Notes: generated by a model from the sequence alone, not told the origin. Positions 7,758-17,710 are shown, counted from the stretch's first letter. The stretch is DNA of 48,968 bases from Alphaproteobacteria bacterium (GCA_017533325.1 JAFXIF010000003.1:1-48968); one strand, 5' to 3'. A program made the numbers and translations.

Positions 7758-8555
7758 TCAATCAGGTTGTAAGATATTGTTTTTTGAAGGATTTTTAACA
7801 AATTCAATCTGCGCTTTAATAAATGGATTATTCATCCATTCTTCATTCGATTCAACTTTTTGAATTCTCTCTGCCAATGTTCCGTCTTCTTTATTAAAAA
7901 GAGCTTTATAAGCTTGGCTTATCATCAAAATATCTTTTTTCTCGACCCCTAATCGTTGAAGTCCGATTAAATTTAATCCGCTTAAGCCTTGACGAACGCC
8001 CCCCATCATTAACCCATAAGGAATAATATCTTTTGTCACACCGCACATGCCGCCAATCATGGCCCCTTCACCGATACGCGTAAACTGAAGAACCGCTGAT
8101 AATCCGCCGATAATTGCCCTATTTCCCACGTGAACATGGCCGGCTAAAGTGGCATTATTACTCATCACAATATCATCCCCTAACACACAATCATGCGCAA
8201 TATGAGAGGCAACCAAAAAGAGATTTCTGTTGCCGATAATGGTAATTTTATTATCAACTTCAGAGCCGACATGCGCTGTTACATGTTCTCTAAATGTGTT
8301 ATCATCACCGATAATTAATTGGGCATCCGGCGCATTAGAGCGTTTATGTTGCGCAAGCAATCCAAGGGCTGCAAACGGATATACCGTATTTCTTTCTCCC
8401 ATCTTTGTGACCCCGTCAACAACAACATGAGACATTAATTTGGAACCGGCTCCGATTTCAACATGTTCACCGATAACACAAAATGGTCCAATTTCAACAT
8501 CTTCTGCTAATTTTGCATTTGGATGAACAATCGCACTTGGATGAATTTTTGCCAT
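7758..8555 (-). CDS. lpxA: UDP-N-acetylglucosamine acyltransferase
   Basis: LpxA transfers a 3-hydroxyacyl chain from ACP to UDP-GlcNAc, the first lipid A step. The N-terminal two thirds are hexapeptide repeats of the left-handed beta-helix, starting IHPSAIVHPNAKL. The catalytic-His stretch reads SHIAHDC and is followed by NNATLAGHVHVG. A helical C-terminal domain of about 75 residues completes the normal length of 265 aa. It sits between fabZ and lpxI, but unlike the other joints in this operon the gap to fabZ is 120 bp and contains a hairpin. Confidence 0.95.
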   Translation of the reverse strand: MAKIHPSAIVHPNAKLAEDVEIGPFCVIGEHVEIGAGSKLMSHVVVDGVTKMGERNTVYPFAALGLLAQHKRSNAPDAQLIIGDDNTFREHVTAHVGSEVDNKITIIGNRNLFLVASHIAHDCVLGDDIVMSNNATLAGHVHVGNRAIIGGLSAVLQFTRIGEGAMIGGMCGVTKDIIPYGLMMGGVRQGLSGLNLIGLQRLGVEKKDILMISQAYKALFNKEDGTLAERIQKVESNEEWMNNPFIKAQIEFVKNPSKNNILQPD

Positions 8556-8589
8556 ATTTTTACTCCTTTATATTTTTAATATCTAATGG

Positions 8590-8655
8590 CTTATAAAAAA
8601 AAGTGCCTTTTTTTGAGAAGCGATAATTTATCAAATTCTCTTTTGGCACCTTTTT
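8590..8655 (-). terminator. Two-part hairpin in the fabZ-lpxA gap, possible attenuator
   Basis: Outer arms GTGCC (8603-8607) / GGCAC (8645-8649) enclose inner arms GAGAA (8615-8619) / TTCTC (8636-8640). On the minus strand the structure ends in eight T residues (complement of 8595-8602), as in an intrinsic terminator. Because it lies inside an operon, it may reduce rather than stop transcription into lpxA-lpxI-lpxB-dxs. Confidence 0.5.
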
Positions 8656-8675
8656 TTGCTCCTTTTTATAAATCG

Positions 8676-9158
8676 TTATGCCTTTTTAAACACCATGGCA
8701 CTAAATGTTGCTTGCGAAACAAGTTTTCCATCAACTTTAGCTTCCCCACGGAATTTAAACACATTGCGAACGGCTTGTTCTTTTTTAACATAAAATTCAA
8801 TCACATCCCCCGGCAAAATGGGCTTGCGGAATTTAACTTCGTCAACCGTCATAAAATAAACACTGTTTCCGCTTCTTTCTTCTTCAGGGAAAGCCGTTAA
8901 AACAATAATACCGGCCGTTTGCGCCATTGCTTCAATTTGAAGAACACCCGGCATAACCGGATTTTCAGGGAAATGCCCTTGGAAAAATTCTTCATTCATT
9001 GTCACATTTTTAATCCCGATACCGCTTTCTCCCGGCACAACATTTTTTAATCGATCCACGAGCAAAAACGGATATCGGTGAGGCAATAATTTTAAAATTT
9101 CACCGATACGCATTTCTTCAATTATATTTGTTTGTTCTTCTTGTTTAATTTCTTCCAT
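8676..9158 (-). CDS. fabZ: 3-hydroxyacyl-ACP dehydratase FabZ
   Basis: FabZ dehydrates 3-hydroxyacyl-ACP in fatty acid elongation and so competes with LpxA and LpxD for the same substrate. The hot-dog fold signature is present: LPHRYPFLLVDR near the N-terminus and GHFPENPVMPGVLQIEAMAQ with the catalytic His and Glu. The length of 160 aa is usual for the family. It starts 11 bp after lpxD and is co-transcribed with the lipid A genes. Confidence 0.96.
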   Translation of the reverse strand: MEEIKQEEQTNIIEEMRIGEILKLLPHRYPFLLVDRLKNVVPGESGIGIKNVTMNEEFFQGHFPENPVMPGVLQIEAMAQTAGIIVLTAFPEEERSGNSVYFMTVDEVKFRKPILPGDVIEFYVKKEQAVRNVFKFRGEAKVDGKLVSQATFSAMVFKKA

Positions 9159-9169
9159 TTTGATATCCT

Positions 9170-10192
9170 TTAATCTTCTTTTTTCTTCTTTGTCAATCGT
9201 TGTAACGCGATTTGTTGACGCATAAATTCAACTCGAGAAACAGCCGGAGACCCCATTAAAATTGAACCGGGGGCAACATCTGTCATAATACCGGATTGAG
9301 CGGCAATTTGCGCACCGGCACCGATTTTTAAGTGCCCTGCAAAACCAACTTGACCACCGGCAACAACAAAATCTGAAAATTCACAGCTGCCTGCAATTCC
9401 AACTTGAGCAACAATAACACAGCAACGCCCTAATTTAACATTATGGGCAACTTGAACTAAATTATCAATTCGGCATCCGTCTGAAATAACGGTATCGCCC
9501 ATAGCGCCTCTGTCAACCGTTGTTCCGGAACCGATTTCAACATCATTTCCAATAATAACCCGACCTAATTGTGGCACTTTAACCGGCCCTTTAACAGACA
9601 TGGCAAAGCCAAAACCATCTTGACCGATATGAGCCCCCGGATAAATATAAACTTTATTCCCAGCAACACAATGGGACACGGTTGCCGTTGCCCCAACAAT
9701 GCAATCATCACCCATAACAACGCCTCTTTCAATAACGGCATTGGCTCTGATATCACATCTGGCTCCTAAGACAACATTTTCGCCGATATAGGCTCCGGCT
9801 TCAACACGGCACCCCTCACCTAACACGGCACTTGGATGAATAAAGGCTTTATCGGAAATAAAACTTTCAATGTTTTTAGGGTAAAAAGCCATAGCAACCA
9901 AACCGTATGAACGATGCGGATCTTGACTAATAAGAGGAATAACGCCTTTTGGAACAAATTCCAAAAACTTTTCAGGGACAATAACCGCGCCGGCCTTTGT
10001 GTTTTTAAGCGGTTCTCTCATTGCCGGAATAAACGCCCAGGTTATATCATTTTCCGTTGCTTTATCAATAGAGGCAACATCATTAAAAACCCTGTCTGAA
10101 GGAGCGCCTTCAGGGAGCACAAGCTCCCCGATTTTGGCAATTTCACCTAACGTTAATCCTTCTATTTTATCAAAAAAACGTGTATCAGTCAT
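9170..10192 (-). CDS. lpxD: UDP-3-O-acylglucosamine N-acyltransferase
   Basis: LpxD adds the second hydroxyacyl chain to UDP-3-O-acylglucosamine. The N-terminal domain (about residues 1-110) contains the LpxD-specific uridine-binding region. It is followed by a run of hexapeptide repeats (IHPSAVLGEGCRVEAGAYIG and onwards) and a C-terminal helix with MRQQIALQRLTKKKK. The length of 340 aa is normal. ATG lies two bases after the skp stop codon. Confidence 0.95.
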   Translation of the reverse strand: MTDTRFFDKIEGLTLGEIAKIGELVLPEGAPSDRVFNDVASIDKATENDITWAFIPAMREPLKNTKAGAVIVPEKFLEFVPKGVIPLISQDPHRSYGLVAMAFYPKNIESFISDKAFIHPSAVLGEGCRVEAGAYIGENVVLGARCDIRANAVIERGVVMGDDCIVGATATVSHCVAGNKVYIYPGAHIGQDGFGFAMSVKGPVKVPQLGRVIIGNDVEIGSGTTVDRGAMGDTVISDGCRIDNLVQVAHNVKLGRCCVIVAQVGIAGSCEFSDFVVAGGQVGFAGHLKIGAGAQIAAQSGIMTDVAPGSILMGSPAVSRVEFMRQQIALQRLTKKKKED

Positions 10193-10194
10193 AT

Positions 10195-10848
10195 TTATTT
10201 ACTTTCTGCTGATTTTTCTTCAGGTTTTTGCTCAGTCGCCTTTTGTGAAGCGCCTTGATTTGCAACAACAGGAACGGTAAACTGAGCCGGATCCGGATAA
10301 TTTACCTGAATATTTTTGTCATCAAGTAATTTAATAAAATCATCTGTGATATCAACATTTGGTGTATGATATGTTACATAAGGACGCGGCAAAATAATAC
10401 TTAATCCTTTTTTCTGACTGATTTCTTTTAATAAGCTTTGAGCAATTGGAGAAACTTGAGCAATGGCTGCATTTTTTGCTCTGGCAATCAATTCAGATTG
10501 GAAGCGAACTTTACGTTGAAATTCAATTAATTCCTGGTTAAACTTTTGAATTTCTTTTTCAAATCCGGCTGTTTTACCTCCGGCAGCGTCAATTTTCTTT
10601 TTAAGTTCAACACCTTTTTGAGTTAAAGCCGTTTCTTCATCAATAAATCTTGCTTTCAAAGCACTCACATGTTTTTCAGTTTCTGTTTTAACTTTTTCAT
10701 AAGCATCCGCTTCTTGTTGAACACGGTCTAAATCCAAAACAGCAACTGCTGAATTGTTAACCGGAACTGTTCCGTATGCCATCGCTGCTGCTAAAACAAA
10801 TCCGGCAACACCACATCCTGCACATGTTTTTAAAATTATATTACTCAT
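10195..10848 (-). CDS. skp: OmpH/Skp-like periplasmic chaperone
   Basis: The product should bind unfolded outer-membrane proteins in the periplasm and pass them to BamA. It has a hydrophobic signal or anchor segment (about residues 8-28, CAGCGVAGFVLAAAMAYG), then AVLDLDRVQQEADAYEKV, a long charged helical stretch (about 50-135), a typical Skp tail with the ILPRPYVTYHTPNVDITDDF strand, and a Glu/Lys-rich C-terminus. Position directly after bamA supports the call. Sequence conservation in this family is low, so the assignment rests on architecture and gene order. Confidence 0.87.
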   Translation of the reverse strand: MSNIILKTCAGCGVAGFVLAAAMAYGTVPVNNSAVAVLDLDRVQQEADAYEKVKTETEKHVSALKARFIDEETALTQKGVELKKKIDAAGGKTAGFEKEIQKFNQELIEFQRKVRFQSELIARAKNAAIAQVSPIAQSLLKEISQKKGLSIILPRPYVTYHTPNVDITDDFIKLLDDKNIQVNYPDPAQFTVPVVANQGASQKATEQKPEEKSAESK

Positions 10849-10850
10849 TT

Positions 10851-13124
10851 TTAAAATCCTTTCCCAAAGTTCAAACGGAATATTTGTGTTTTATCATAAG
10901 ATTCTTTAACAACCGGTAATGCGAAATCAAGGTTAATCATGCCCATCGGTGATTGCCACAAAATACCGACACCCGCAGCAACACGAACACCACTGCTGTA
11001 ATCCATATATTTTGCATCATATCCGTCTGGTTTACCAATTAACCCTGCATCAACAAATGTTTTACCCTTGATACCGATTTCACGCGGCAATCCAAGCGGG
11101 AAAACCAATTCAGTTGATGCCGTTACATACCAGTTACCGCCCAAAGCGTCATCTGTTGCCCGGTCTCTGGCACCCACACCACCATATTCAAATCCTCTTA
11201 AAGAATAATCCCCTAAGAAGAAGCGGTTGTTAATTCTGACATCTTTGCCACCTGTTCCCCAAATGTGACCACCGTCACCTCGTAAAGAGAGAACAACATC
11301 ATCAGCTAATGAAAAATATTGAATGGCCGTTGCCGTTACGCGGAAGAATTTTGTATCCCCGCCAATACCGGCATAATCCGTTCCCAAGTTCAAATAATAC
11401 CCTTGTGTCGGATTAATTTTACTATCTCGTTTATCATAACTGATATCTTGACCGATTAAGGAAACGGTTGTTTGGCCTTCTTGTTCTTTAATATAAATAG
11501 AAGCATCACTGTCAATATCGTTCACATCATCTCTTCTTAATGTATAACGAACGGTTTGACGCAAAGCATCCGTATAATTCCAACCGAAACGAGTTGTTGC
11601 CCCATAAGAGGTGTAGCTATATGAACTGGAGTCACTGTTATCTCTGGTTGTTCTAAAGATTTCAAGTCCGGCTAATAACGGTAAATCAAGGAAATACGGA
11701 TTGGTAAGCCCCGCAACATATTGGGTTTCTTTTTGTGAAAGCATTGCATTTAAGTTAACAATGTTCCCTGTTCCCAAAATATTGCGTTCCACAATCCCTG
11801 TTTCAAACAACATACCGTCATAAGAAGACCAACCGACACCCACATTGAATGACCCTGTTGATTTTTCTCTGACCGTTACATCAACATCTGTTTTGGAGGC
11901 ATCTGAATAAAGAGGACTTGTTTTAAAATCAACTTTTTCAAAATAATCTAAATCTTCAACTTTTTGTTGTGAACGACGTAATTTAGAAGCATTGAAAGCA
12001 TCCCCTTCTTTGATTTTAAATTCACGACGAATCACTTTATCTTGAGTTCTTGAATTTCCGTGAATATTGATTTTGTTAACAAAAACTTTTTCACCTTCTT
12101 GAACCCTGAACACAACTTGAACAGTTCTGTCTTTTTCATTTCTTACAAATTCCGGCGTCACTTCAACAAAAGCATATCCTTCATTTGCAAATTTATCTGT
12201 CAACTGTTCAACGGTTGAATCAATCTTTTCGGCATTAAACCAATCGCCTTTTTCAAAATCAAGCAATTTGATTAATTCTTCTTTATTCCCTTTTTTAGCA
12301 TAGGCCGGTAATGAAACTTTGATTTGAGGTTGACTAAAACGATATCTTTGACCTTCTAAAACATCAATTGTTAACGTAAAACCTGTTTTATCCGGCAATA
12401 ATTCAGCGGCAGCGTTCACTACTTTAAAATCAACATATCCGTGTTTTAAATAAAAACGGCGCAACATTTCTTTATCATAGTTCAAACGATCCGGATCATA
12501 AGTATCCGTTGAAGCAAAGAAACGATACCATGCATTTTCTTTTGTGATTAAAACATCTTTGAGCGTTCCATCATCAAAACGAGTGTTCCCTGTAAAACTG
12601 ATTTTTTCAATTGTTGTTTTAGCACCCTCTTCAATTTCAAAAATCACATCCACACGATTTTGATCTTTTTTAATAATCTTCGGTGTAACAGTGGCGCCGA
12701 AACGTCCGCTTCTTTTATAAAGCGTTAACAATCTGTCTGCATCTGATTGCGCTGTGCTGGCGGTATAAACGGTTCTCGGTTTTAAGTCAATTTCCGTTTT
12801 TAACACATCATCGTCCATTTTTTCGTTGCCTTCAAAATAGACTTCACGAACAATCGGATTTTCTTGAACCTTAATGGTGAGCGTTCCATTATTCATACGC
12901 ACATCAACATCACTAAATAATTTTGTTTCAAATAATGTTTTTGTTATATTATCTAATTCGTAAGGCGTTAAATTTTGCCCTTTTGAGATATTAAGGTTTT
13001 GCATAATTGAAGCCGGTTCAAACCGATGAGTGCCTTCAATTAAAACATTTTTCAAAATTTCAGCACCGGCCGGTGTTGAAAGAACGGAAGATACCAATAA
13101 AGAAAAACTCACTATTTTTTTCAT
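10851..13124 (-). CDS. bamA: Outer membrane assembly factor BamA
   Basis: BamA is the Omp85 core of the machine that folds beta-barrel proteins into the outer membrane. The protein has a signal peptide ending near AGA at residue 21, five POTRA domains over about residues 23-420, and a C-terminal 16-strand barrel. The barrel includes the conserved LRGFEYGGVG (the family VRGF motif) and ends in LNFGKGF with a terminal Phe. The length of 757 aa is normal. Its start overlaps the rseP stop by 4 bp, indicating translational coupling. Confidence 0.96.
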   Translation of the reverse strand: MKKIVSFSLLVSSVLSTPAGAEILKNVLIEGTHRFEPASIMQNLNISKGQNLTPYELDNITKTLFETKLFSDVDVRMNNGTLTIKVQENPIVREVYFEGNEKMDDDVLKTEIDLKPRTVYTASTAQSDADRLLTLYKRSGRFGATVTPKIIKKDQNRVDVIFEIEEGAKTTIEKISFTGNTRFDDGTLKDVLITKENAWYRFFASTDTYDPDRLNYDKEMLRRFYLKHGYVDFKVVNAAAELLPDKTGFTLTIDVLEGQRYRFSQPQIKVSLPAYAKKGNKEELIKLLDFEKGDWFNAEKIDSTVEQLTDKFANEGYAFVEVTPEFVRNEKDRTVQVVFRVQEGEKVFVNKINIHGNSRTQDKVIRREFKIKEGDAFNASKLRRSQQKVEDLDYFEKVDFKTSPLYSDASKTDVDVTVREKSTGSFNVGVGWSSYDGMLFETGIVERNILGTGNIVNLNAMLSQKETQYVAGLTNPYFLDLPLLAGLEIFRTTRDNSDSSSYSYTSYGATTRFGWNYTDALRQTVRYTLRRDDVNDIDSDASIYIKEQEGQTTVSLIGQDISYDKRDSKINPTQGYYLNLGTDYAGIGGDTKFFRVTATAIQYFSLADDVVLSLRGDGGHIWGTGGKDVRINNRFFLGDYSLRGFEYGGVGARDRATDDALGGNWYVTASTELVFPLGLPREIGIKGKTFVDAGLIGKPDGYDAKYMDYSSGVRVAAGVGILWQSPMGMINLDFALPVVKESYDKTQIFRLNFGKGF

Positions 13125-14218
13125 CCAAAGATCCTTTGCACAATACGTGGCACATCCAAAATCATTGTATATGCCAACAACACTAATAATACACTCAAAC
13201 CTGCCACTAAAAACGCATTTTGAGCGCGGTCAGGCAGTGGCTTTCCCCTTACCGCTTCAACGGCGTAAAACGCCAAATGTCCCCCATCCAAAACAGGAAT
13301 AGGTAATAAATTCATAAACCCGACAGCAACCGATATTTGCACAATAAACATTAATAAGGAAAGCCATCCGCCCCGAACGGCATCACCGGACATTTCAGCA
13401 ATACCTAAAGGTCCACGCATATCTTTCGGACTTCTGTTTTGAAACAAAACCTGCCCTAAATAAATCGTTGTATCCGCCGTAATACCCCAAACGGTTTTTA
13501 ATGATTTTAAAGCAGCCATTCCGAATGTTAAAGGCTTTGTGGCTTCAATATGTTCCGCAGAAGCAGAAAAACCAATCATCGGATATTCAGAGCCATCAAC
13601 ATATCTCGGTTTCAAAGAGAGTCTATGCATCACCCCATCACGTTCAAACAAAACATCTAAAGGTTTTCCAAATTCCGTTAACCGAACCAAACGAATAACG
13701 TCCGAAAATTCATTTACCTTTTGATTGTTGATTTCAACAAATCTGTCCCCCGGCAACATTCCGGCTTCAGATGCCGGAGAATCTTCAATAACTCTGCCGA
13801 TAACCGGTTTCATTTTGGCCTCTCCCAATGAAAAGAAAATACCGGTTAACAAGATAATCGCAAACAAATAATTCATTCCGGGGCCGGCAAAAATAATCAA
13901 CGCCCTTTTCCAAAGTTTTTGTGTTAAAAATGCTTTCTTTTTTTCTTCTTCAGTCAGTCCTTCAGTTGAAGATTGAGCACTGGCCGCATCCGTATCACCC
14001 AGCATTTTCACATAACCGCCCAGCGGAATTAAACAAACTTTCCATCTTGTTCCTTTTTTATCAACACGCGAAAAAATCTCTTTTCCAAACCCGACGGAAA
14101 AATCGGTTACATGAACACCACACCATCTGGCCATCAAAAAATGACCGCCTTCATGTATCACAACAATTAACGATAAAACAAGAACAAATGAGGCAATATA
14201 AATCAAACTTGTCAACAT
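13121..14218 (-). CDS. rseP: Intramembrane zinc metalloprotease RseP
   Basis: This is a site-2 protease that cleaves membrane-embedded substrates such as anti-sigma factors and signal-peptide remnants. The zinc motif HEGGH is at residues 22-26 in the first membrane helix. One PDZ domain follows (about 125-200, with PASEAGMLPGDRFVEINN). Near the C-terminus MNLLPIPVLDGGH supplies the third zinc ligand. The E. coli protein has two PDZ domains and about 450 residues; this 365-aa form with one PDZ is common in Alphaproteobacteria. The ATG shares one base with the cdsA stop codon. Confidence 0.95.
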   Translation of the reverse strand: MLTSLIYIASFVLVLSLIVVIHEGGHFLMARWCGVHVTDFSVGFGKEIFSRVDKKGTRWKVCLIPLGGYVKMLGDTDAASAQSSTEGLTEEEKKKAFLTQKLWKRALIIFAGPGMNYLFAIILLTGIFFSLGEAKMKPVIGRVIEDSPASEAGMLPGDRFVEINNQKVNEFSDVIRLVRLTEFGKPLDVLFERDGVMHRLSLKPRYVDGSEYPMIGFSASAEHIEATKPLTFGMAALKSLKTVWGITADTTIYLGQVLFQNRSPKDMRGPLGIAEMSGDAVRGGWLSLLMFIVQISVAVGFMNLLPIPVLDGGHLAFYAVEAVRGKPLPDRAQNAFLVAGLSVLLVLLAYTMILDVPRIVQRIFG

Positions 14219-15066
14219 TAAAAAACCATGCCTCCATCTTTAAAGAAATAAACAATCACAGCCGTTAAAACAGCCGCAAATAATAATCCGTCAACGCGGT
14301 CAAAAAGACCGCCATGCCCCGGAATCAAATTACTGGAATCTTTTAAATTTAACGAGCGTTTGATATAAGATTCAAAGAAATCACCGATTTGAGAGACAAC
14401 GGCTAAAATACCGGCCGAACAAATCAATACGGATTTGACCCCTTCAAAGGTCAATCCGCTTGTGGGGGTAATATAATTATTTGCATTCAAATAAAGGGCA
14501 AAACAATAAGCCACACCCATTGCAAACAAAACACCGCCGATTAAGCCGGCCCATGTTTTTTTTGCACTGATTTTCGGCGCAATTTTCGGTCCGCCGACAG
14601 ATTTTCCGACAACATATCCGCCAATATCCGTTGCCCATACCACAAAAAATAACCACAAAACGATTTCTCGACTGACAGAATCATTCACATAATAAATATA
14701 CCCCAATGAAATAAGAGGCAAACAAATATATAAAAGCCCTAAAGAATATAAAAGTCTTGACCCGGACTTATAAAAAACAATTGTTGTTCCCAAGAGCGCA
14801 AGCCAAAGCGCAAAAGCAGGATTTGCTTCCGTCATAAACGCACATAAGCAAGCAAAAAGAACCATCCAAACCGTATTAACCGAAACTTTTTTATCAAACA
14901 TATAGGTCCATTCCCACGCCAATCCGGCCCCAAAAACCGCTAACAAAATCGTATACAAGGGAATAGAATAATCCAAATAAAAATCTTTTCCAAACCAAAC
15001 ACTTCCCAAAACAACAGGAGCTAAAACAAGAGCCGATACAAGGCGTAAAAATAAGTTTGAATGCAT
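14218..15066 (-). CDS. cdsA: Phosphatidate cytidylyltransferase
   Basis: CdsA makes CDP-diacylglycerol from phosphatidic acid and CTP, the precursor used by PssA (encoded at 39530). The protein is a multi-span membrane protein with the CdsA signature near the C-terminus: SQIGDFFESYIKRSLNLKD then IPGHGGLFDRVDG. The length of 282 aa is usual. It is the first gene of the envelope operon and lies behind a good promoter. In many Proteobacteria dxr lies between cdsA and rseP; here they overlap by one base and dxr is absent. Confidence 0.95.
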   Translation of the reverse strand: MHSNLFLRLVSALVLAPVVLGSVWFGKDFYLDYSIPLYTILLAVFGAGLAWEWTYMFDKKVSVNTVWMVLFACLCAFMTEANPAFALWLALLGTTIVFYKSGSRLLYSLGLLYICLPLISLGYIYYVNDSVSREIVLWLFFVVWATDIGGYVVGKSVGGPKIAPKISAKKTWAGLIGGVLFAMGVAYCFALYLNANNYITPTSGLTFEGVKSVLICSAGILAVVSQIGDFFESYIKRSLNLKDSSNLIPGHGGLFDRVDGLLFAAVLTAVIVYFFKDGGMVF

Positions 15067-15089
15067 TTTAAATTCCTTTCATTTTGCTC

Positions 15090-15118
15090 ACTATTGCAGA
15101 TTTTTAATCACGTGTCAA
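15090..15118 (-). promoter_or_regulatory. Promoter of the cdsA-to-dxs operon
   Basis: On the minus strand a perfect TTGACA (15113-15118) is followed after 17 bp by AATAGT (15090-15095), 24 bp before the cdsA ATG. It drives the nine-gene envelope operon plus dxs. Confidence 0.7.
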
Positions 15119-15185
15119 GCCTTTCTTCAGCTTTTAAAAAATATCTCAAAAAAAGAAAAAACTCTTCTTTTTTTTAAAAATAAAG

Positions 15186-15214
15186 TTGTATTTTTTTTAA
15201 TTTAGCGCTATAGA
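15186..15214 (+). promoter_or_regulatory. Promoter of ftsK
   Basis: TTGTAT (15186-15191), a 17-bp spacer and TATAGA (15209-15214) lie 40 bp before the ftsK start, divergent from the cdsA promoter. Confidence 0.5.
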
Positions 15215-15253
15215 ACAAAAAAGGACTATTTTAATATTATATAGGGATAAAAG

Positions 15254-17698
15254 ATGAATCGTTTTTTTCAAATTTTTAATGGAATTTTATTCTTCTTGCT
15301 CGGATGTGTTTTCTTTATATCTTGTTTTTCATATAATGTTGCGGACACCTCATTGAATACAGCCAGTTCTGAAGCAATTCAAAATATTTTAGGTTCCTTT
15401 GGCGCTATATCGGCTGACCTTATCTTGCAATTTTTTGGAATAAGTGGCTTTTTAATCCCTATTTTCCTTATTTCAAGTGGCGTTATGCTCTTAAGAGGAG
15501 CTCCTTTATTTAAAACAAGAGTTTCCCTCTTTTTAATCGGACTCTTTACCTTTGCTTGGACTCTCGGACCCTCTTTCATTCAAACAAACGGTTCTTGGCT
15601 TTCCTCAAAAGGCGGTGGATTTATCGGATTTTATTTATCTCAATGGATAGGAAAAAGCGCTCTGTTTCCTTTTTATATTCAAGCTCTTTTTTATCTTGCC
15701 TCCATCACTTTTATTTTATTGGGGCTCAATATCCCGTTTATCCGCTTTTCAAAATGGTTTTCAAGTATTTCTTGTTCTGTGGCAAAAAATATGCCTTTAC
15801 CCGCCGTTAGAAAACTATCCTTTAAACTCCCCTCTTTTTCTTTCCCGAAAATTTCATTCAAAAAGAATGAGACAGTTTCTTCAGATATCATCATTGAAAA
15901 CAATGAGAGCTTTGAAGTTGAAGCTGAACCTGAAAAACCGGAGCAAAAAGAAAAACAAGGAAGCATTTTCTCTTTTAATTTCAACAAGAAATCTGAACCG
16001 ATTAAAGAAAGAATTGAACCGGTATTTACTCAAGAAGATGATTTTGATTTCACCCCGATTTCAATGAAAGAAGAGGAAAACGAAGAAACGTTTGAACCGG
16101 CTGCTCAAAAAAAATCTCTTTTGCTTTTTAAACGAAAAGAAAAAGAAGAAAAGGCTCAAGAAACTTCTTCAAAAAAAGAAGAAGCAGAAGTTCTTGAATT
16201 ACCGTCAAGCACTCTTCTTGATCCGATTAAATCAAGCAATACGCCCTCTTTATCCAAAGAAGTTATGCTTAAAACAAGCAAAGAACTTGAAGATGTTTTA
16301 GCGCAATTTAGCATCACTGGAAAAGTTGTTACCGCACATCCCGGTCCTGTCGTCACCTTATATGAATTTCAACCGGCCGCCGGAATTAAGAGCGCCCGCA
16401 TTATCACATTGGCAGATGATATTGCCATGAAAATGCGCGTTGTTTCCGTTCGTATTGCCGTTATCCCCGGAACGGATGCCGTTGGGATTGAAATGCCGAA
16501 TTTAAAACGAGAAGTCGTTTATATCCGAGAAATGATTGAACATCCGCAATTTAAAAATCATACCGGTGCTCTTCCTCTTATTTTGGGAAAAGATATCGGC
16601 GGAGCCCCTATTTTTGCTGATTTAGCTAAAATGCCTCACTTACTTGTTGCGGGGACAACAGGTTCCGGTAAATCCGTTGCCATTAACACCATGGTTCTTT
16701 CATTGATTTATAAATTTACACCGGCTGAATGTCGTTTAATCATGGTTGACCCGAAAATGGTTGAATTATCCGTTTATAATCGAATTCCGCATCTTTTAAC
16801 ACCGGTTGTTGTCGATCCGGAAAAAGTTGTGATTGCTTTAAAATGGGCGGTCAGAGAAATGGAAGACAGATATACCTCTATGTCTCATTTAGGGGTCAGA
16901 AATATTGAAGGATACAATCAAAAATTAAAACAAGCCGCTCAAGAAGGCAAAAATTTAACAAGAAGAGTTCAAACAGGCTTTGATCCGGAAACGGGACGCC
17001 CTATATATGAAGAACAAGAGTTTGATTTAACTCCGATTCCATATATTGTTATCATTATTGATGAAATGGCTGATTTAATGGGAAGATGCGGTAAAGAAGT
17101 TGATCCTTTAATTCAAAGATTGGCTCAAATGGCGCGTGCCGTTGGGATTCACTTGATTTTGGCCACACAAAGACCAAGTGTCGATGTGATTACCGGAACA
17201 ATTAAATCAAACTTCCCGTCTCGTATGTCTTTCCAGGTCAGAAGTAAAACAGACTCCAGAACCATTTTGGATGAACATGGCGCGGAAAGATTATTGGGTA
17301 AAGGGGATATGCTCTTCATGCCGGCCGGTCAAAAACCTCAACGCGTTCATGGCCCCTTTGTTTCCGATCATGATGTTGAACAAGTTGTCCATCACTGGGA
17401 ATTGCAAGCTGAGCCTCAATATCTTAACGCCGTTACAACAGATCCGGAAGCTGAGGCAAGTCTTGCTGCCGGTGCAGTTGGCGGAGGAAATGTTCCAAAT
17501 GGTGGCGATTTATATGATCAAGCGGTTGCCATTATTTTAAGAGACCAAAAAGTTTCAACCAGCTATGTTCAACGTCAATTACGCATCGGGTATAATAAGG
17601 CTGCTGATTTAATTGACAGAATGGAAGCTGAAGGCGTGATTTCCAAACCAAACGTTGCGGGTAAACGCGAAATTCTTGTTCCAACCGTAAATGCTTAA
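15254..17698 (+). CDS. ftsK: DNA translocase FtsK
   Basis: FtsK sits at the division septum and pumps chromosome termini apart so that XerCD can resolve dimers. Four membrane helices occupy about residues 1-175. A Lys/Glu-rich linker follows (about 190-340), then the motor with Walker A GTTGSGKS near 468, Walker B VIIIDEMADL near 600, and a C-terminal gamma winged helix (about 745-805, QRQLRIGYNKAADLIDRMEA) that reads KOPS sites. At 814 aa the linker is short, as usual outside Enterobacteria. ATG has AGGG upstream. lolA follows after 12 bp, an order common in Alphaproteobacteria. Confidence 0.95.
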   Translation: MNRFFQIFNGILFFLLGCVFFISCFSYNVADTSLNTASSEAIQNILGSFGAISADLILQFFGISGFLIPIFLISSGVMLLRGAPLFKTRVSLFLIGLFTFAWTLGPSFIQTNGSWLSSKGGGFIGFYLSQWIGKSALFPFYIQALFYLASITFILLGLNIPFIRFSKWFSSISCSVAKNMPLPAVRKLSFKLPSFSFPKISFKKNETVSSDIIIENNESFEVEAEPEKPEQKEKQGSIFSFNFNKKSEPIKERIEPVFTQEDDFDFTPISMKEEENEETFEPAAQKKSLLLFKRKEKEEKAQETSSKKEEAEVLELPSSTLLDPIKSSNTPSLSKEVMLKTSKELEDVLAQFSITGKVVTAHPGPVVTLYEFQPAAGIKSARIITLADDIAMKMRVVSVRIAVIPGTDAVGIEMPNLKREVVYIREMIEHPQFKNHTGALPLILGKDIGGAPIFADLAKMPHLLVAGTTGSGKSVAINTMVLSLIYKFTPAECRLIMVDPKMVELSVYNRIPHLLTPVVVDPEKVVIALKWAVREMEDRYTSMSHLGVRNIEGYNQKLKQAAQEGKNLTRRVQTGFDPETGRPIYEEQEFDLTPIPYIVIIIDEMADLMGRCGKEVDPLIQRLAQMARAVGIHLILATQRPSVDVITGTIKSNFPSRMSFQVRSKTDSRTILDEHGAERLLGKGDMLFMPAGQKPQRVHGPFVSDHDVEQVVHHWELQAEPQYLNAVTTDPEAEASLAAGAVGGGNVPNGGDLYDQAVAIILRDQKVSTSYVQRQLRIGYNKAADLIDRMEAEGVISKPNVAGKREILVPTVNA

Positions 17699-17710
17699 AA
17701 AAGGATAAAA

